A stretch of 40,880 nt of DNA from Firmicutes bacterium CAG:884. Its GTDB lineage: Bacteria; Bacillota_I; Bacilli_A; RF39; UBA660. The notes below the pieces were generated by a model. That model searched no databases. It had not been told where the DNA came from and saw nothing but the letters and a program-made list of their open reading frames with translations. Of the stretch, positions 26,101 through 34,734 are shown piece after piece. The first letter of the stretch is position 1. Each line of letters begins with the position of its first letter. The DNA lies in the NCBI GenBank assembly GCA_000433875.1, contig HF993316.1:1-40880 (forward strand), given 5' to 3'. The translations under genes and the position numbers were made by a program.

Positions 26101-27561
26101 AGTTCTAACCGATAGATTAACGTCGCTTACATACCAAGGCTCGTATCCATTATTTTGATTTCCTGATATTACTTCATATCTTACATCTGGTATACTTTTA
26201 TCAATTTTAAATAAGGTACTACATACTACATCTGTTTTTGTATTATCTTTTTTATTAACTCGGCCACATATTAGAGTACCACTAGTATTTTCTGTAAGTT
26301 TTATAGTTTCACCATTATAATTCGTACTTGTTTTATCTGGAGTACAAATATTATTTCCTGTGCAATAACTAAATGATTCAAAATAATCATTTGATACAAG
26401 CGGTTTAACTAAAACACCAACATCACTTGTAAACCAACCATTATTTTTTAAGGTACCACTTTTTATTGTGAATGAAATGTTTTTGTCATCTTTAAGTATA
26501 TTTGTAATTTTTTCTGTATGTTTTGTTTTATTTAAAGCAGCATCTCTTACAACAATATTAAGAGTTGTATTACTATCAACTGTAATACTATTTGATACTT
26601 GCCAAGTTTTACCGTCGTCAAACGAATAAGCTCCTAATGGGTGCAGACCAACACCATCATCGTATGCATTTACGGTTATAACTACGCTCATTGGTGTTTT
26701 AACGCTTGGATTACCACTAACACTTTCAATAACAGGTGGTTTTGTATCTACTACTTTAATCACTTGTGTTTTTATAGTTGTATTACCACTACTATCACTT
26801 GCTTTATAAGTAACATAATATGATCCTGGTATTCTTAAATTAACATTTGATGAAATAGTTGGTTCAATTACTTCTCCACTATTATCACTAACCATTACAT
26901 TATAGGGTATAAATACGCCTTGATTTGCTTCAATTGTAATAGCGCTTTTACCAATTTCATTACTTCCATTTACTTTATCTTTATAAAGAATATTTGGCGA
27001 TGTTGTATCAACAATATATACATATTTATTTATTTTTTTATTACTACTTACATATTCAATAAAATATGATCCTAATTTAGATGTATCAATTTTGTTTACA
27101 ACAGTATCACCGCTATATATAGTTACAGTATATAAACTAACATCTATAGTTTCTTTATATTCAGATCCAACTTCCACATATTCAAATAAAGTTGTATCGT
27201 TTACTGTACAAGTTGTATTGCCATCAGTTCCATAAATGAATATTCTTTCATCTTTTGTTACAATAACTTTAGAATCATCTGGAATATATTTATTATTAAT
27301 AGGATTCTTTATTTTTTCATCAGTAAATCCGTTTTGTTTTAACTGACATAAAGTTACAATAACTTTATCATTATCTTTAAGTAATCCATTTTTATCAATA
27401 TAACTAACAGCTGATGCTTTTATATTGTCAATTTGTACATTATATAATGCTTCTTTACGATCTTTAATTGTCTTATTTACACTTGGAAAAGTGAAAAGTG
27501 CGATTAAAGAAAGTAAAACAATTACTGCAATTAATTCTACTAAAGTAAATCCTTTTTTCAT
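23122..27561 (-). CDS. Giant type IV pilin-like protein with Ig-like domains and Cys-rich tail
   Basis: 1479 aa. The start 'MKKGFTLVELIAVIVLLSL' is a textbook class III prepilin leader: short basic lead, cleavage after Gly4, Glu at +5, then the hydrophobic helix. A small pilin-like globule follows (to about 140). Next come many Ig-like or DUF5011-type domains, repeatedly showing 'NNGWF/Y', 'VKDKAGN' and 'DKTxP' signatures with paired cysteines. The last ~125 residues hold 18 Cys and look like a knotted disulfide module. Normal pilins are 120-200 aa, so this would present a long stalk or adhesin from a pilin base. No assembly ATPase, prepilin peptidase or PilC gene is in the window. It lies downstream of rseP behind a terminator, and its stop overlaps the next small gene. 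Confidence 0.8.
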   Translation of the reverse strand: MKKGFTLVELIAVIVLLSLIALFTFPSVNKTIKDRKEALYNVQIDNIKASAVSYIDKNGLLKDNDKVIVTLCQLKQNGFTDEKIKNPINNKYIPDDSKVIVTKDERIFIYGTDGNTTCTVNDTTLFEYVEVGSEYKETIDVSLYTVTIYSGDTVVNKIDTSKLGSYFIEYVSSNKKINKYVYIVDTTSPNILYKDKVNGSNEIGKSAITIEANQGVFIPYNVMVSDNSGEVIEPTISSNVNLRIPGSYYVTYKASDSSGNTTIKTQVIKVVDTKPPVIESVSGNPSVKTPMSVVITVNAYDDGVGLHPLGAYSFDDGKTWQVSNSITVDSNTTLNIVVRDAALNKTKHTEKITNILKDDKNISFTIKSGTLKNNGWFTSDVGVLVKPLVSNDYFESFSYCTGNNICTPDKTSTNYNGETIKLTENTSGTLICGRVNKKDNTKTDVVCSTLFKIDKSIPDVRYEVISGNQNNGYEPWYVSDVNLSVRTSSISGIEKIEYCTTTGNSCTPNKTAYGSNINVILSTNSKTNKVCSIVTNNAGTRGQNTCSINYQIDKTVPSVSLVLNGGVGDYIGKTASIKAVVSPSTNASGYTFIWYKNGTQIQSGTSDTITISNGDNIYKEDTYRVVVITGAGNKGESSKKVKVDTVKPTCSLTANGTNGNNGWFISSSVNIIGTFKDSESGVESKGVGTSYGYNGNTSYSVSTNTKGTTIYCSVKDKAGNEGSNSITIKKDDGSDSSCSLSGENSSWTNGRVHIIYQLTNSLSGVAEVQDFIGNAMSTYDDELVDQGQIRPNSNAYGLEAIFYNPVVYKTMSFSSWSITLNSGAKASCPAKTANVYFDAVKPTCSFVGNTPNGSNGWYKSNANITATFSDGSGSGVESKGVGSENNSSLDAGSYNNHTTYALTENTNGKTLYCIVKDKAGNVGSNTINVKKDDGVGSGNCYLSGENTTWRNVKPNTRYVATSSGSGFNCNFPGDPLNVSSCSEGMFFKPAFFGATANADVVKTRDFSSFSIPLNSGAKLTCPAKTANIYYDNEKPTCSISISGTLGNNGWYKTKSTASVRGNDGSGSGVASALIGYTASNAVSSSITINEGGRASQLVGIVKDKAGNTTTCTHGEWKVDATIPSVKVTGTVASGTWTNKDVTLYGGVTPDGVDSVFSGYTYRWTRNGTYVGSTKNITATSSGTYTLTVTTGAGNSASASYTVKIDKTAPTCEYSGGSSSWTNRYVTIKIGCKDNESGCASGEKSETIRTLTRTKAMTTTIKDKAGNSTTCTKTFDVYYDGTDPVCSVNITSSGTSGVSGNVSATDKGSGISGSSSRSFTNIKSSTTYTFSDKAGNSTSCRVNVTSSTEYRKTTCREYKACSSNQCDWNTCLTTKCSGGWDNRVWGNKYKCCSAQGCGPSSCHESNPGPRYCIKDGNAKCLVNSGKWNSCKYEECVAGYETCRAENCGCETWNSAGNWSTTSCHESTVIKCESRTVYYGS

Positions 27562-27627
27562 CTAAATCATCACCTACTATTAAAGTATACCATTATTTTT
27601 ATAAAAAAGGAAGAAAAAATTAAAAAA

Positions 27628-27647
27628 AGACAAGATAAATCTTGTCT
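27628..27647 (-). terminator. rseP terminator
   Basis: AGACAAGAT-AA-ATCTTGTCT with TTTTTTTAATTTTTTC on the minus strand, at the rseP stop codon. Confidence 0.85.
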
Positions 27648-28776
27648 ATTTAACAAATAATCTTATAATATCGTTAAATGTTATAACAACCATTAAAATC
27701 ATTAATAGTGTTAGTCCTACTGCGTGAATAATGTTTTCGATTTTAGGACTTACTGGTTTCTTTCTGATTGCTTCAATTATCATAAAGAATACACGGCCAC
27801 CATCAAATGCCGGAAGTGGTAGTAAGTTAATAAATCCAACATTAACACATATATAGCCTACCAAATATACAACATTAATAAAGCCATATTTTGCGCTTTC
27901 GCCTACAACTTCATATATACCAACTGGTCCACTTAGACTAGAAAGTGATAATTTACCTGTACAAAGGTAACCGATAATGTTAAACATTTGATCGATTAAG
28001 CCAAAGAATGTTTGAAATGAATAGATAAATGCATGGTATACATTATTCCAAAAATCTTTGAAACTATTAATTTTAACACTTGTTACTTTACTTGTTAAAC
28101 TAATACCATATTTATAAATTGCATCTTTTGTTTCTTCGCCCTCATAAACTTCATATCCTGTAACATTATTATTTTCATCCAATATTTCTTTTACTAGTGT
28201 TGGTTCAATAGTGATTGTCTCTTTTGTTCCATCAGTATGTTTAACTAAAACATCAATATTTTTTCCATTATTAATAGTTAATAGAAGTAATGCTTTACTA
28301 TTTGATAAACTTTTTTTACCATTTATTTTTAGGATTTGATCGCCAATTTTTAAGTTAGTTGTACTTGCCTTAAAGTTCTCACCTATTCCGCCAACATATG
28401 CTTTTTGGTCGTTAGTTCCAGAAATCATACCAACTGTAAAGAAAATAATTAACGCTAGTAAGAAGTTAAATATAACACCTGCACTTACTGTTAAAAATCT
28501 TTGAAGCCAAGTTTTACTTTGCATTCTTTTTTCTTTTGGAATGTTTTCATCTAAATCGACTGCTTCTCCAGCCATTTGTACAAATCCCCCTATAGGGAAA
28601 AGTCTAAGGCAATATGTTGTTTCATCGTTTTTACGATTAAACTTAAATATTACTGGTCCCATACCAAGTGAAAATTCATAACAGTATATTCCTGCTTTTT
28701 TAGCGAATATGAAATGTCCTAATTCGTGAATAAATACAGTTATACCAAGTACTAATATAAAATAAATTAATGTCAT
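27646..28776 (-). CDS. rseP: Site-2 zinc metalloprotease RseP/RasP
   Basis: Intramembrane protease of 376 aa. The zinc motif HELGH is in 'VFIHELGHFIFAKKAG' near residue 18; the third ligand region is 'LPLPAFDGGRVFF' near 320. A PDZ domain lies between ('LKIGDQILKINGKK', about 140-155). There are four hydrophobic segments in the usual M50B positions. In relatives it cleaves anti-sigma factors, leftover signal peptides and FtsL. It is not the SpoIVFB type that activates pro-SigK, because it carries a PDZ domain. It sits in the same-strand gene train after the two small membrane proteins, not in the common dxr-rseP-proS order, although proS does lie further downstream. SD AGGAGG is at good distance. 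Confidence 0.93.
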   Translation of the reverse strand: MTLIYFILVLGITVFIHELGHFIFAKKAGIYCYEFSLGMGPVIFKFNRKNDETTYCLRLFPIGGFVQMAGEAVDLDENIPKEKRMQSKTWLQRFLTVSAGVIFNFLLALIIFFTVGMISGTNDQKAYVGGIGENFKASTTNLKIGDQILKINGKKSLSNSKALLLLTINNGKNIDVLVKHTDGTKETITIEPTLVKEILDENNNVTGYEVYEGEETKDAIYKYGISLTSKVTSVKINSFKDFWNNVYHAFIYSFQTFFGLIDQMFNIIGYLCTGKLSLSSLSGPVGIYEVVGESAKYGFINVVYLVGYICVNVGFINLLPLPAFDGGRVFFMIIEAIRKKPVSPKIENIIHAVGLTLLMILMVVITFNDIIRLFVK

Positions 28777-28857
28777 TTTTATTTCCTCCTCATATACTAC
28801 AAATAATTATACACCAAAAAAAAATAAAATAAAATATATTTTACTTTATTTTACAAA

Positions 28858-29217
28858 TTAATTAGCAAGTACTTTAGAGTACCCTATTGTTTCGTAATCA
28901 TCACATTTAATGTATGGTGTATAAAATGTTTTATCAATTATAACATAACCATTACATTTATTATTAAATAATTTTTCTTCTTTTAATTCATCTGCTGTTA
29001 TTATTGTTTTTTCATTTATACTTTTTCCATCCATATATTTTCTCGCAGCTTTTTCTAATTTTAATTCAATTGAATGATAATATGCAGGAGTTTTATAGTT
29101 GTTATCATATGATCCTGTAAATGATCTTACTAATATAAATATTGATAAAAAGGCTGCGAATGCAAAGAAAACAATAATTAAAATCTCAATTCCTAGAGTC
29201 ATTCCTTTATTATTCAT
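28858..29217 (-). CDS. Small pilin-like membrane protein
   Basis: 119 aa. The start 'MNNKGMTLGIEILIIV' resembles a prepilin leader (Lys-Gly followed by M-T-L and a hydrophobic stretch to residue 27), but the acidic residue is at +6 instead of +5. The remainder, 'YHSIELKLEKAARKYM' then 'ITADELKEEKLF' and 'CNGYVIIDKTFY', fits a helix plus small sheet domain with one Cys pair. The same helix-DEL-Cys layout is visible in the giant pilin-like protein, so I take it as a minor-pilin-like or pseudopilin-like partner; the family is not named. Its ATG overlaps the stop of the preceding gene by one base (TAATG) and follows AGGGGG. Confidence 0.62.
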   Translation of the reverse strand: MNNKGMTLGIEILIIVFFAFAAFLSIFILVRSFTGSYDNNYKTPAYYHSIELKLEKAARKYMDGKSINEKTIITADELKEEKLFNNKCNGYVIIDKTFYTPYIKCDDYETIGYSKVLAN

Positions 29218-29738
29218 TATATTCCCCCTAAATCTTGTTTTTCAAAAAGTAGTTTTACATTAAATGATGGTACTTCTTCATTATTTGGTTCGTCAGTTGT
29301 ACTATTGTTTATTGAATTATCACCTATTACCGGAACATTTTCATTATTATTTTCAATATAGAAAACAATTTTTTCTTTCATAGTTTCTTTATAATTTATT
29401 ATTCCATCAAAGTCATTATCAAGTTCATATAAAAAGTGTTCATCTTTATATAGTTTTACACCTTCTGGAATATTACTGATATGTACCATATATTTTACAT
29501 CGGTTGTACTTCCTGTTGCATCAATATTTATTTCAACTTTTTTTTCATCAATTTTAAAGTCTTTATTGTTTTTTTTCCAGCCTTCAATACGAGCGACCAT
29601 TTTAACTTCTTTATGAGTGTTTATAGTTTTTTCATTTTGAACACGGCAATATGTAGTGCCTGCCATAAAAACTACAACAAATGTTACCATAAATACGGCA
29701 ACGAAATATATAACGTTATCTGTTTTTTTCTGATACAT
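29217..29738 (-). CDS. Anchored extracellular beta-sandwich protein, possibly TasA/camelysin-like
   Basis: 173 aa with one N-terminal helix (about 11-28) ending in 'AGTTYCRVQNE'. The outside part alternates short beta strands ('VKMVARIEGW', 'VKYMVHISNIPEGVKLY') and ends in 'SFNVKLLFEKQDLGG' after a Pro/Asn/Thr-rich linker near 140. This resembles the SipW-dependent TasA/camelysin group, where a G-T-x-A/Y segment follows the helix, but the match is loose and I keep it as a hypothesis. The large surface protein at 13392 has a similar 'GGRTYARF' after its helix. It is coupled to the small pilin-like gene by a 1-nt overlap and follows murF by 33 nt. Confidence 0.5.
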   Translation of the reverse strand: MYQKKTDNVIYFVAVFMVTFVVVFMAGTTYCRVQNEKTINTHKEVKMVARIEGWKKNNKDFKIDEKKVEINIDATGSTTDVKYMVHISNIPEGVKLYKDEHFLYELDNDFDGIINYKETMKEKIVFYIENNNENVPVIGDNSINNSTTDEPNNEEVPSFNVKLLFEKQDLGGI

Positions 29739-29771
29739 ATTATCAACCTCTATTCAATTATATAACATTTA

Positions 29772-31040
29772 TTAATTATTTGCTAGTTCTTTTTTTATAA
29801 AATCGACAATTTTTTCAAATTCCATTTTTCTTGATGCTTTAACTAATATAACTTTATTTTTTAAATTGATTTTTTTTAATTTTCTCATTAATTCTTCTTT
29901 TGTTTTATAATTATTTTTATTTTTATAAAATTCACCTACAGTATATACTTTATAGCCTTTTAATTTATTTAATATTTTTTTATGGATTTTATTTGTTTTA
30001 CTTCCTAATTCATACATATCTCCTAATATAAATATTTTTGATTTATGGATTTTTTTTGCCATTTTAATGCTTGATAGTGTTGATTCATAAGATGCATTAT
30101 AGGTATCATCAATTAAAAGTGTATTATTTATATTATATATGTTTTGGCGATGATTAGGGAATGCGTATTTTTTAAGGGCTAGTTTCATTTTATTGATTGG
30201 TATATTGAATAGTAAACCAACATAAAATGCGAGTGCTGCATTCATTACTAAGTCTTTATTTAGAGAATTCAGTTCTAATTTAATATTATTTGTTATAAAT
30301 GATAAGTTATTTTTAACTTTGATTTTTTTTACTTTTAGGTTTTTCTTTCCTACTTTATATATGTTATAACCTTTTAGTTTATTTAAGTATTTATCTTTTC
30401 CATTAACTAGCACGATAACATTTTCATTTATAAAGCTTGTTTTTTCTTTAAAGATATTTTGAATGTTTCCGAAGTTTCCTATATGACTACTACCTATTTT
30501 GGTAATTACACCAATATCTGGTTTAATGATGCTTGATAGTTCTTTTATTTCGCCTATATGGTTAGATCCGGCTTCGACTATTAAAATATCTTCATCTTTT
30601 ATATCGAGTAACATTTTTGATATGCCTAATATATTATTTTGAGATTGTTCTGTTTTTTTGCATTTATAATTTATACTTAATATATCATATATCATATCTT
30701 TAGTTGTTGTTTTTCCGACTGATCCAGTTATCATAATAGTTGGTCTATATACTTGTGATTTATGGTAACTCGCTAGGATTCCATATGCTTTTATGGTGTC
30801 TTTCACTTTAATACAGCTTACGCTTGGTACTGTTTTTTCATATTCGTTTATAACAATTATAGCTGGTTTAATTTGCATATTTTTAATATATTTATATGCA
30901 TTATCGTGTTCTAGGTTAAAGATAAAGAGCAAACTATTTTTATTTACTAATCTTGTATCTGTTTGAATATTATCGTAATTTATTTTGTTTAGATTTGTAA
31001 TTTCACCTTCTAAAATATTATTAAGTTCATAAATATTCAT
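29772..31040 (-). CDS. murF: UDP-MurNAc-tripeptide--D-Ala-D-Ala ligase MurF
   Basis: Last cytosolic ligase of the peptidoglycan stem peptide. The 422-aa protein shows the N-terminal 'IQTDTRLVNKNSLLFIF' (substrate domain), ATP loop 'ITGSVGKTTTKDMIYDIL' near residue 105, 'NNILGISKMLLDI' near 135, 'VEAGSNHIGEIKELSSIIKP' near 157-176 and 'LLIDDTYNASYEST' near 310. All are at Mur-ligase positions. 'GSVGKTTTK' and 'DDTYNA' are the MurF forms. SD GGTGAT sits 4 nt from the ATG. It lies 33 nt after the PASTA-deacetylase and 33 nt before the TasA-like gene, so envelope synthesis and surface genes are probably co-transcribed. Confidence 0.93.
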   Translation of the reverse strand: MNIYELNNILEGEITNLNKINYDNIQTDTRLVNKNSLLFIFNLEHDNAYKYIKNMQIKPAIIVINEYEKTVPSVSCIKVKDTIKAYGILASYHKSQVYRPTIMITGSVGKTTTKDMIYDILSINYKCKKTEQSQNNILGISKMLLDIKDEDILIVEAGSNHIGEIKELSSIIKPDIGVITKIGSSHIGNFGNIQNIFKEKTSFINENVIVLVNGKDKYLNKLKGYNIYKVGKKNLKVKKIKVKNNLSFITNNIKLELNSLNKDLVMNAALAFYVGLLFNIPINKMKLALKKYAFPNHRQNIYNINNTLLIDDTYNASYESTLSSIKMAKKIHKSKIFILGDMYELGSKTNKIHKKILNKLKGYKVYTVGEFYKNKNNYKTKEELMRKLKKINLKNKVILVKASRKMEFEKIVDFIKKELANN

Positions 31041-31073
31041 CTATATCACCGTTATATAGTATGAGTAATTGTA

Positions 31074-32321
31074 CTAGTAAGTTACTTTATATAAATTATT
31101 ATCATTAACATAATTCTCTGATTTTTTTGGTATGACAATGGTTTTTTCATCGCCATCTGATATGTATCTATTATTTTTTAAAATATTATTAAATACATAT
31201 GTGATATCAAAATCTTTTCCGTTATTGTCATATGCTCTGCATCTTTTTATAAAGTTTTTGTTAAAGGTTTTACTGAATGGTGAATAATCTGGTTCCCATC
31301 CTACTCTTAAGGTTGATATCGTGTTATATGTTTTTCCGTTATAAGTCGAGCTAATAATATGGCTAAAGTTTTTATGGCTTGATAAATATGGGGTTCCAAA
31401 TGGTAGCGCGACTATATTTACATATTTATCTCCAACAATACTTTCTAGTTTTTCATATACATATCCTACAACATATTCGGTTTTTTCTTCGTTTATTTGG
31501 CTCATATTATTATGATCTTTGGTATGATTTCCAACATCGTATCCGTTTTCAACTAAAAACTTAAGGATTTTTTCATTGTACTTTCCTTGATTAAATAGAG
31601 ATCCGGTAACAAAGAATGTTGCTGTTACATTAAAGTCAGGATATTTTTTCTTAAATTCTTCAAGAATACCAACCGCGCTATTGGGGTCAATTATAATGTT
31701 ACCATTTTCATCTAATCCGGTTACTTTTATATTATCACTATTTCCATCATCAAATGTAAGAATAATTGGACTTTTTCCGTATTCAACATCTATTTTACCG
31801 TTTACGTAATCATATAGTCTTATCATTCTATAGTTATTTTGATAATAATATTCTAGATCTTCTCTAAATGCTTTGGCTGTTCTATTGTAGCCATCAACAT
31901 CTACATTACCTCCAGTATATTTATTGTCTTCAATATTTACGATATGGTGATACATCATTACGGGTATTCTTCCAAGTTCGTTTATTCCATCTTTTTTATA
32001 TTTTTCTTTATCTAAATATTTATTTATTGTTACATCAAGTGTATCATTTTCTTTTATTTTATTTCCTTCAGAAATACTTTGTTTACTTACACCTTTAGAT
32101 GAATCGCTATATTCATATTTTATGTTTAGTCTTAATTTATTGATTGATGCATATTCTTCTACTTCTTCTTTTGTTTTTCCGATTAAAGATACCATTATAA
32201 TATCATTATCTTTTTTTATTTCATTTTTATTTTTTTTATTTATAAATACAAGCATAATACTTATATAGAGTACTAAAGATATAATTAATATGCTACTTTT
32301 TTTTAAATGTCTTTTTTTCAT
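31074..32321 (-). CDS. PASTA domain plus polysaccharide deacetylase, membrane-anchored
   Basis: 415 aa. A membrane helix (about 9-27) is followed by one PASTA-type domain ('VSLIGKTKEEVEEYA', 'KSQSISEGNKI'-like end, about 40-105). A NodB-like deacetylase domain comes next, with 'VMMYHHI', 'PIILTFDDGNSDN' (metal Asp) and 'VGNHTKDHNNMS' (metal His pair). After TFDDG there is a ~20-residue insertion. The third motif reads 'ALPFGTPY' without the usual Arg, so activity or substrate may differ. The predicted role is deacetylation of wall GlcNAc or MurNAc with PASTA binding peptidoglycan outside the cell. I chose the ATG at 32321 with GGTG 6 nt upstream; an ATG at 32333 is also possible. First gene of the train with murF. 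Confidence 0.78.
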   Translation of the reverse strand: MKKRHLKKSSILIISLVLYISIMLVFINKKNKNEIKKDNDIIMVSLIGKTKEEVEEYASINKLRLNIKYEYSDSSKGVSKQSISEGNKIKENDTLDVTINKYLDKEKYKKDGINELGRIPVMMYHHIVNIEDNKYTGGNVDVDGYNRTAKAFREDLEYYYQNNYRMIRLYDYVNGKIDVEYGKSPIILTFDDGNSDNIKVTGLDENGNIIIDPNSAVGILEEFKKKYPDFNVTATFFVTGSLFNQGKYNEKILKFLVENGYDVGNHTKDHNNMSQINEEKTEYVVGYVYEKLESIVGDKYVNIVALPFGTPYLSSHKNFSHIISSTYNGKTYNTISTLRVGWEPDYSPFSKTFNKNFIKRCRAYDNNGKDFDITYVFNNILKNNRYISDGDEKTIVIPKKSENYVNDNNLYKVTY

Positions 32322-32384
32322 TATTATCACCATAATTATTTTACCTCGTATAATGATTTTATTCAAGTTTTTAATTAAAAGGTA

Positions 32385-32412
32385 TTGTAAATATAAGTAA
32401 ATGTGTTATAAT
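32385..32412 (+). promoter_or_regulatory. Promoter of the 36-codon ORF
   Basis: TTGTAA, 16 nt and TATAAT on the plus strand, about 25 nt before the start codon. Confidence 0.65.
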
Positions 32413-32437
32413 TATAAGCGAAAGAAAGAGGTAGAAT

Positions 32438-32548
32438 ATGAAAGTTGTAAAAAAAAGATTACCAGAAGGCGTAAAGAAACAATTTATTACTAAGATTGGT
32501 AAGAAAGTTAAAGTTTTAAATACATTATACTTAAAGAAAAATAAATAG
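32438..32548 (+). CDS. Tiny basic protein, 36 aa
   Basis: Short ORF MKVVKKRLPEGVKKQFITKI followed by 16 more residues ending in LYLKKNK. It has its own promoter, a GAAAGAGGT ribosome binding site 6 nt before the ATG and a terminator at its stop codon, so a real gene is likely. About one third of residues are Lys or Arg; there are no Cys, no membrane helix and no signal peptide. The charge suggests RNA, ribosome or nucleoid binding, but it is not bL36 (no zinc ligands) or bL34 by sequence. I do not recognise the family. It lies alone on the plus strand between the deacetylase and yvcK. Confidence 0.65.
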   Translation: MKVVKKRLPEGVKKQFITKIGKKVKVLNTLYLKKNK

Positions 32549-32568
32549 ACGAATCTATTTATTTTTTT
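32539..32568. terminator. Terminator shared by the 36-aa ORF and yvcK
   Basis: AAATAAATAG and CTATTTATTT pair around six bases and are followed by TTTT on the plus strand; A-rich sequence on the other side lets it serve both convergent genes. Confidence 0.75.
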
Positions 32569-33542
32569 AATACTTTTCTTTTTACATTATTATTTTCATT
32601 TATTAGGACTGAAAATATATTATATCCTAATTTTAGTGTATCGTGTCTAAGAACATTGTTTTCGATGATTGCAAAGTCATCACTTAATATTTTAGCATTT
32701 AATTTCCTAACTTCGTTTACATCTAAAATGACTGGATCTTTTTGTTCTAAATTGGAATATTTATTTGCGATTTTCTTATCTATTATTGAATTATTTGCAA
32801 TTACGATATCAATATTTCTATTTCCTAAATATTTGTTTAATATTTTAATGTGGTCGCTTACTTTGAAGTCATCTGTTTCTCCTGGTTGGGTCATTAGATT
32901 ACAAGTATAGACTATTTTTGCTTTGCTATTTTCTATTTCTTTTACAACATCATCGATTATTAAATTAGGAATAATACTTGTATATAGGCTTCCCATACTT
33001 AAAACGATTAAGTCAGCTTCTTTTATTGCTTTAATTACTTTTTCGTTTACATTCGCTTTTTCTTTATAGTAAACACGATTTATTTTTTTGTTTGATTCTG
33101 TAATTAGGTGTTCGCCTTCAATAGTTGTTCCATCACTCATATCAGCCATTAATATAACATTGTCTTCTGTGAGTGGTAAAACTTTACCTTTTAGGTTTAG
33201 GATTTTGCTTAATGCTTCTATTCCGTCAGACATATTTCCAGTTATATTCGTGCATCCTGCTAGTAATAAATTACCTACAGTATGGCCGTTTAAATCGCTT
33301 GTAGTTTTAAAGCGATAATTGAGTAATTCGAGTGCAAGTGGTTCTGTTTCAGAAAGCGCGACTAAAACTCTTCTTATATCTCCGACTGCTGGAATATGGA
33401 ATTCATCTCTTAGTCTTCCTGTACTTTTCCCATCATCACACACAGATACAACTGTTGTAAGGTCAAGCGGAAATAATTTTAATCCTTTAATTAAATGAGA
33501 CATCCCTGTGCCCCCGCCAAATACGACAACTTTATTTTTCAT
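32559..33542 (-). CDS. yvcK: YvcK/CofD-like gluconeogenesis and cell-wall regulator
   Basis: 327-aa cytosolic protein. 'VVVFGGGTGMSHLIKGLK' at the start, 'VSVCDDGKSTGRLRDEF', 'AVGDIRRVLVALS', 'GHTVGNLLLAG' and 'CNLMTQPGETDDFKVSDH' are the YvcK/CofD signature segments. YvcK binds UDP-sugars and is needed for peptidoglycan balance on gluconeogenic carbon; it positions PBP1 in B. subtilis. The usual neighbours rapZ (yvcJ) and whiA (yvcL) are not adjacent. SD AGGGAGAG lies 5 nt before the ATG. It is divergent from mraY, so wall precursor synthesis and its regulator share one intergenic region. Confidence 0.94.
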   Translation of the reverse strand: MKNKVVVFGGGTGMSHLIKGLKLFPLDLTTVVSVCDDGKSTGRLRDEFHIPAVGDIRRVLVALSETEPLALELLNYRFKTTSDLNGHTVGNLLLAGCTNITGNMSDGIEALSKILNLKGKVLPLTEDNVILMADMSDGTTIEGEHLITESNKKINRVYYKEKANVNEKVIKAIKEADLIVLSMGSLYTSIIPNLIIDDVVKEIENSKAKIVYTCNLMTQPGETDDFKVSDHIKILNKYLGNRNIDIVIANNSIIDKKIANKYSNLEQKDPVILDVNEVRKLNAKILSDDFAIIENNVLRHDTLKLGYNIFSVLINENNNVKRKVLKK

Positions 33543-33580
33543 AAACTCTCCCTATATATTATATTTTTTTATTTTTAAAA

Positions 33581-33599
33581 AAGAATATTAATTATTCTT
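33581..33599. other. Short palindrome in the yvcK-mraY gap
   Basis: AAGAATA and TATTCTT pair around TTAAT. The divergent gap of 207 bp (33543-33750) also holds a GATC-rich stretch (33605-33620) and the mraY promoter. No ORF with a ribosome binding site and no RNA gene is seen in it. The palindrome could be an operator. Confidence 0.35.
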
Positions 33600-33692
33600 A
33601 TCAGATCGTTTTGATCTTGATTAATCATATCAACTTTGTTGGTACTTTTTCATTTTACCATATTTTTCTTATTATTACAAGACTCTATAAAC

Positions 33693-33721
33693 TTGGGCTT
33701 ACTAAGTCTAATTTATATAAT
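33693..33721 (+). promoter_or_regulatory. Likely promoter of mraY-ftsW
   Basis: TTGGGC, 17 nt and TATAAT on the plus strand, followed by a second TATAAT at 33729. The -35 is weak. The transcript leader would be about 25 nt. Confidence 0.5.
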
Positions 33722-33750
33722 CGTGAATATAATTTATAAGGAGATAAAGT

Positions 33751-34730
<980 letters not shown>

Positions 34731-34734
<4 letters not shown>

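Noticed and set aside
27646..28776. SpoIVFB, the pro-SigK protease
   Set aside because: The protein carries a PDZ domain and the RseP/RasP layout; SpoIVFB lacks PDZ and has a CBS domain.
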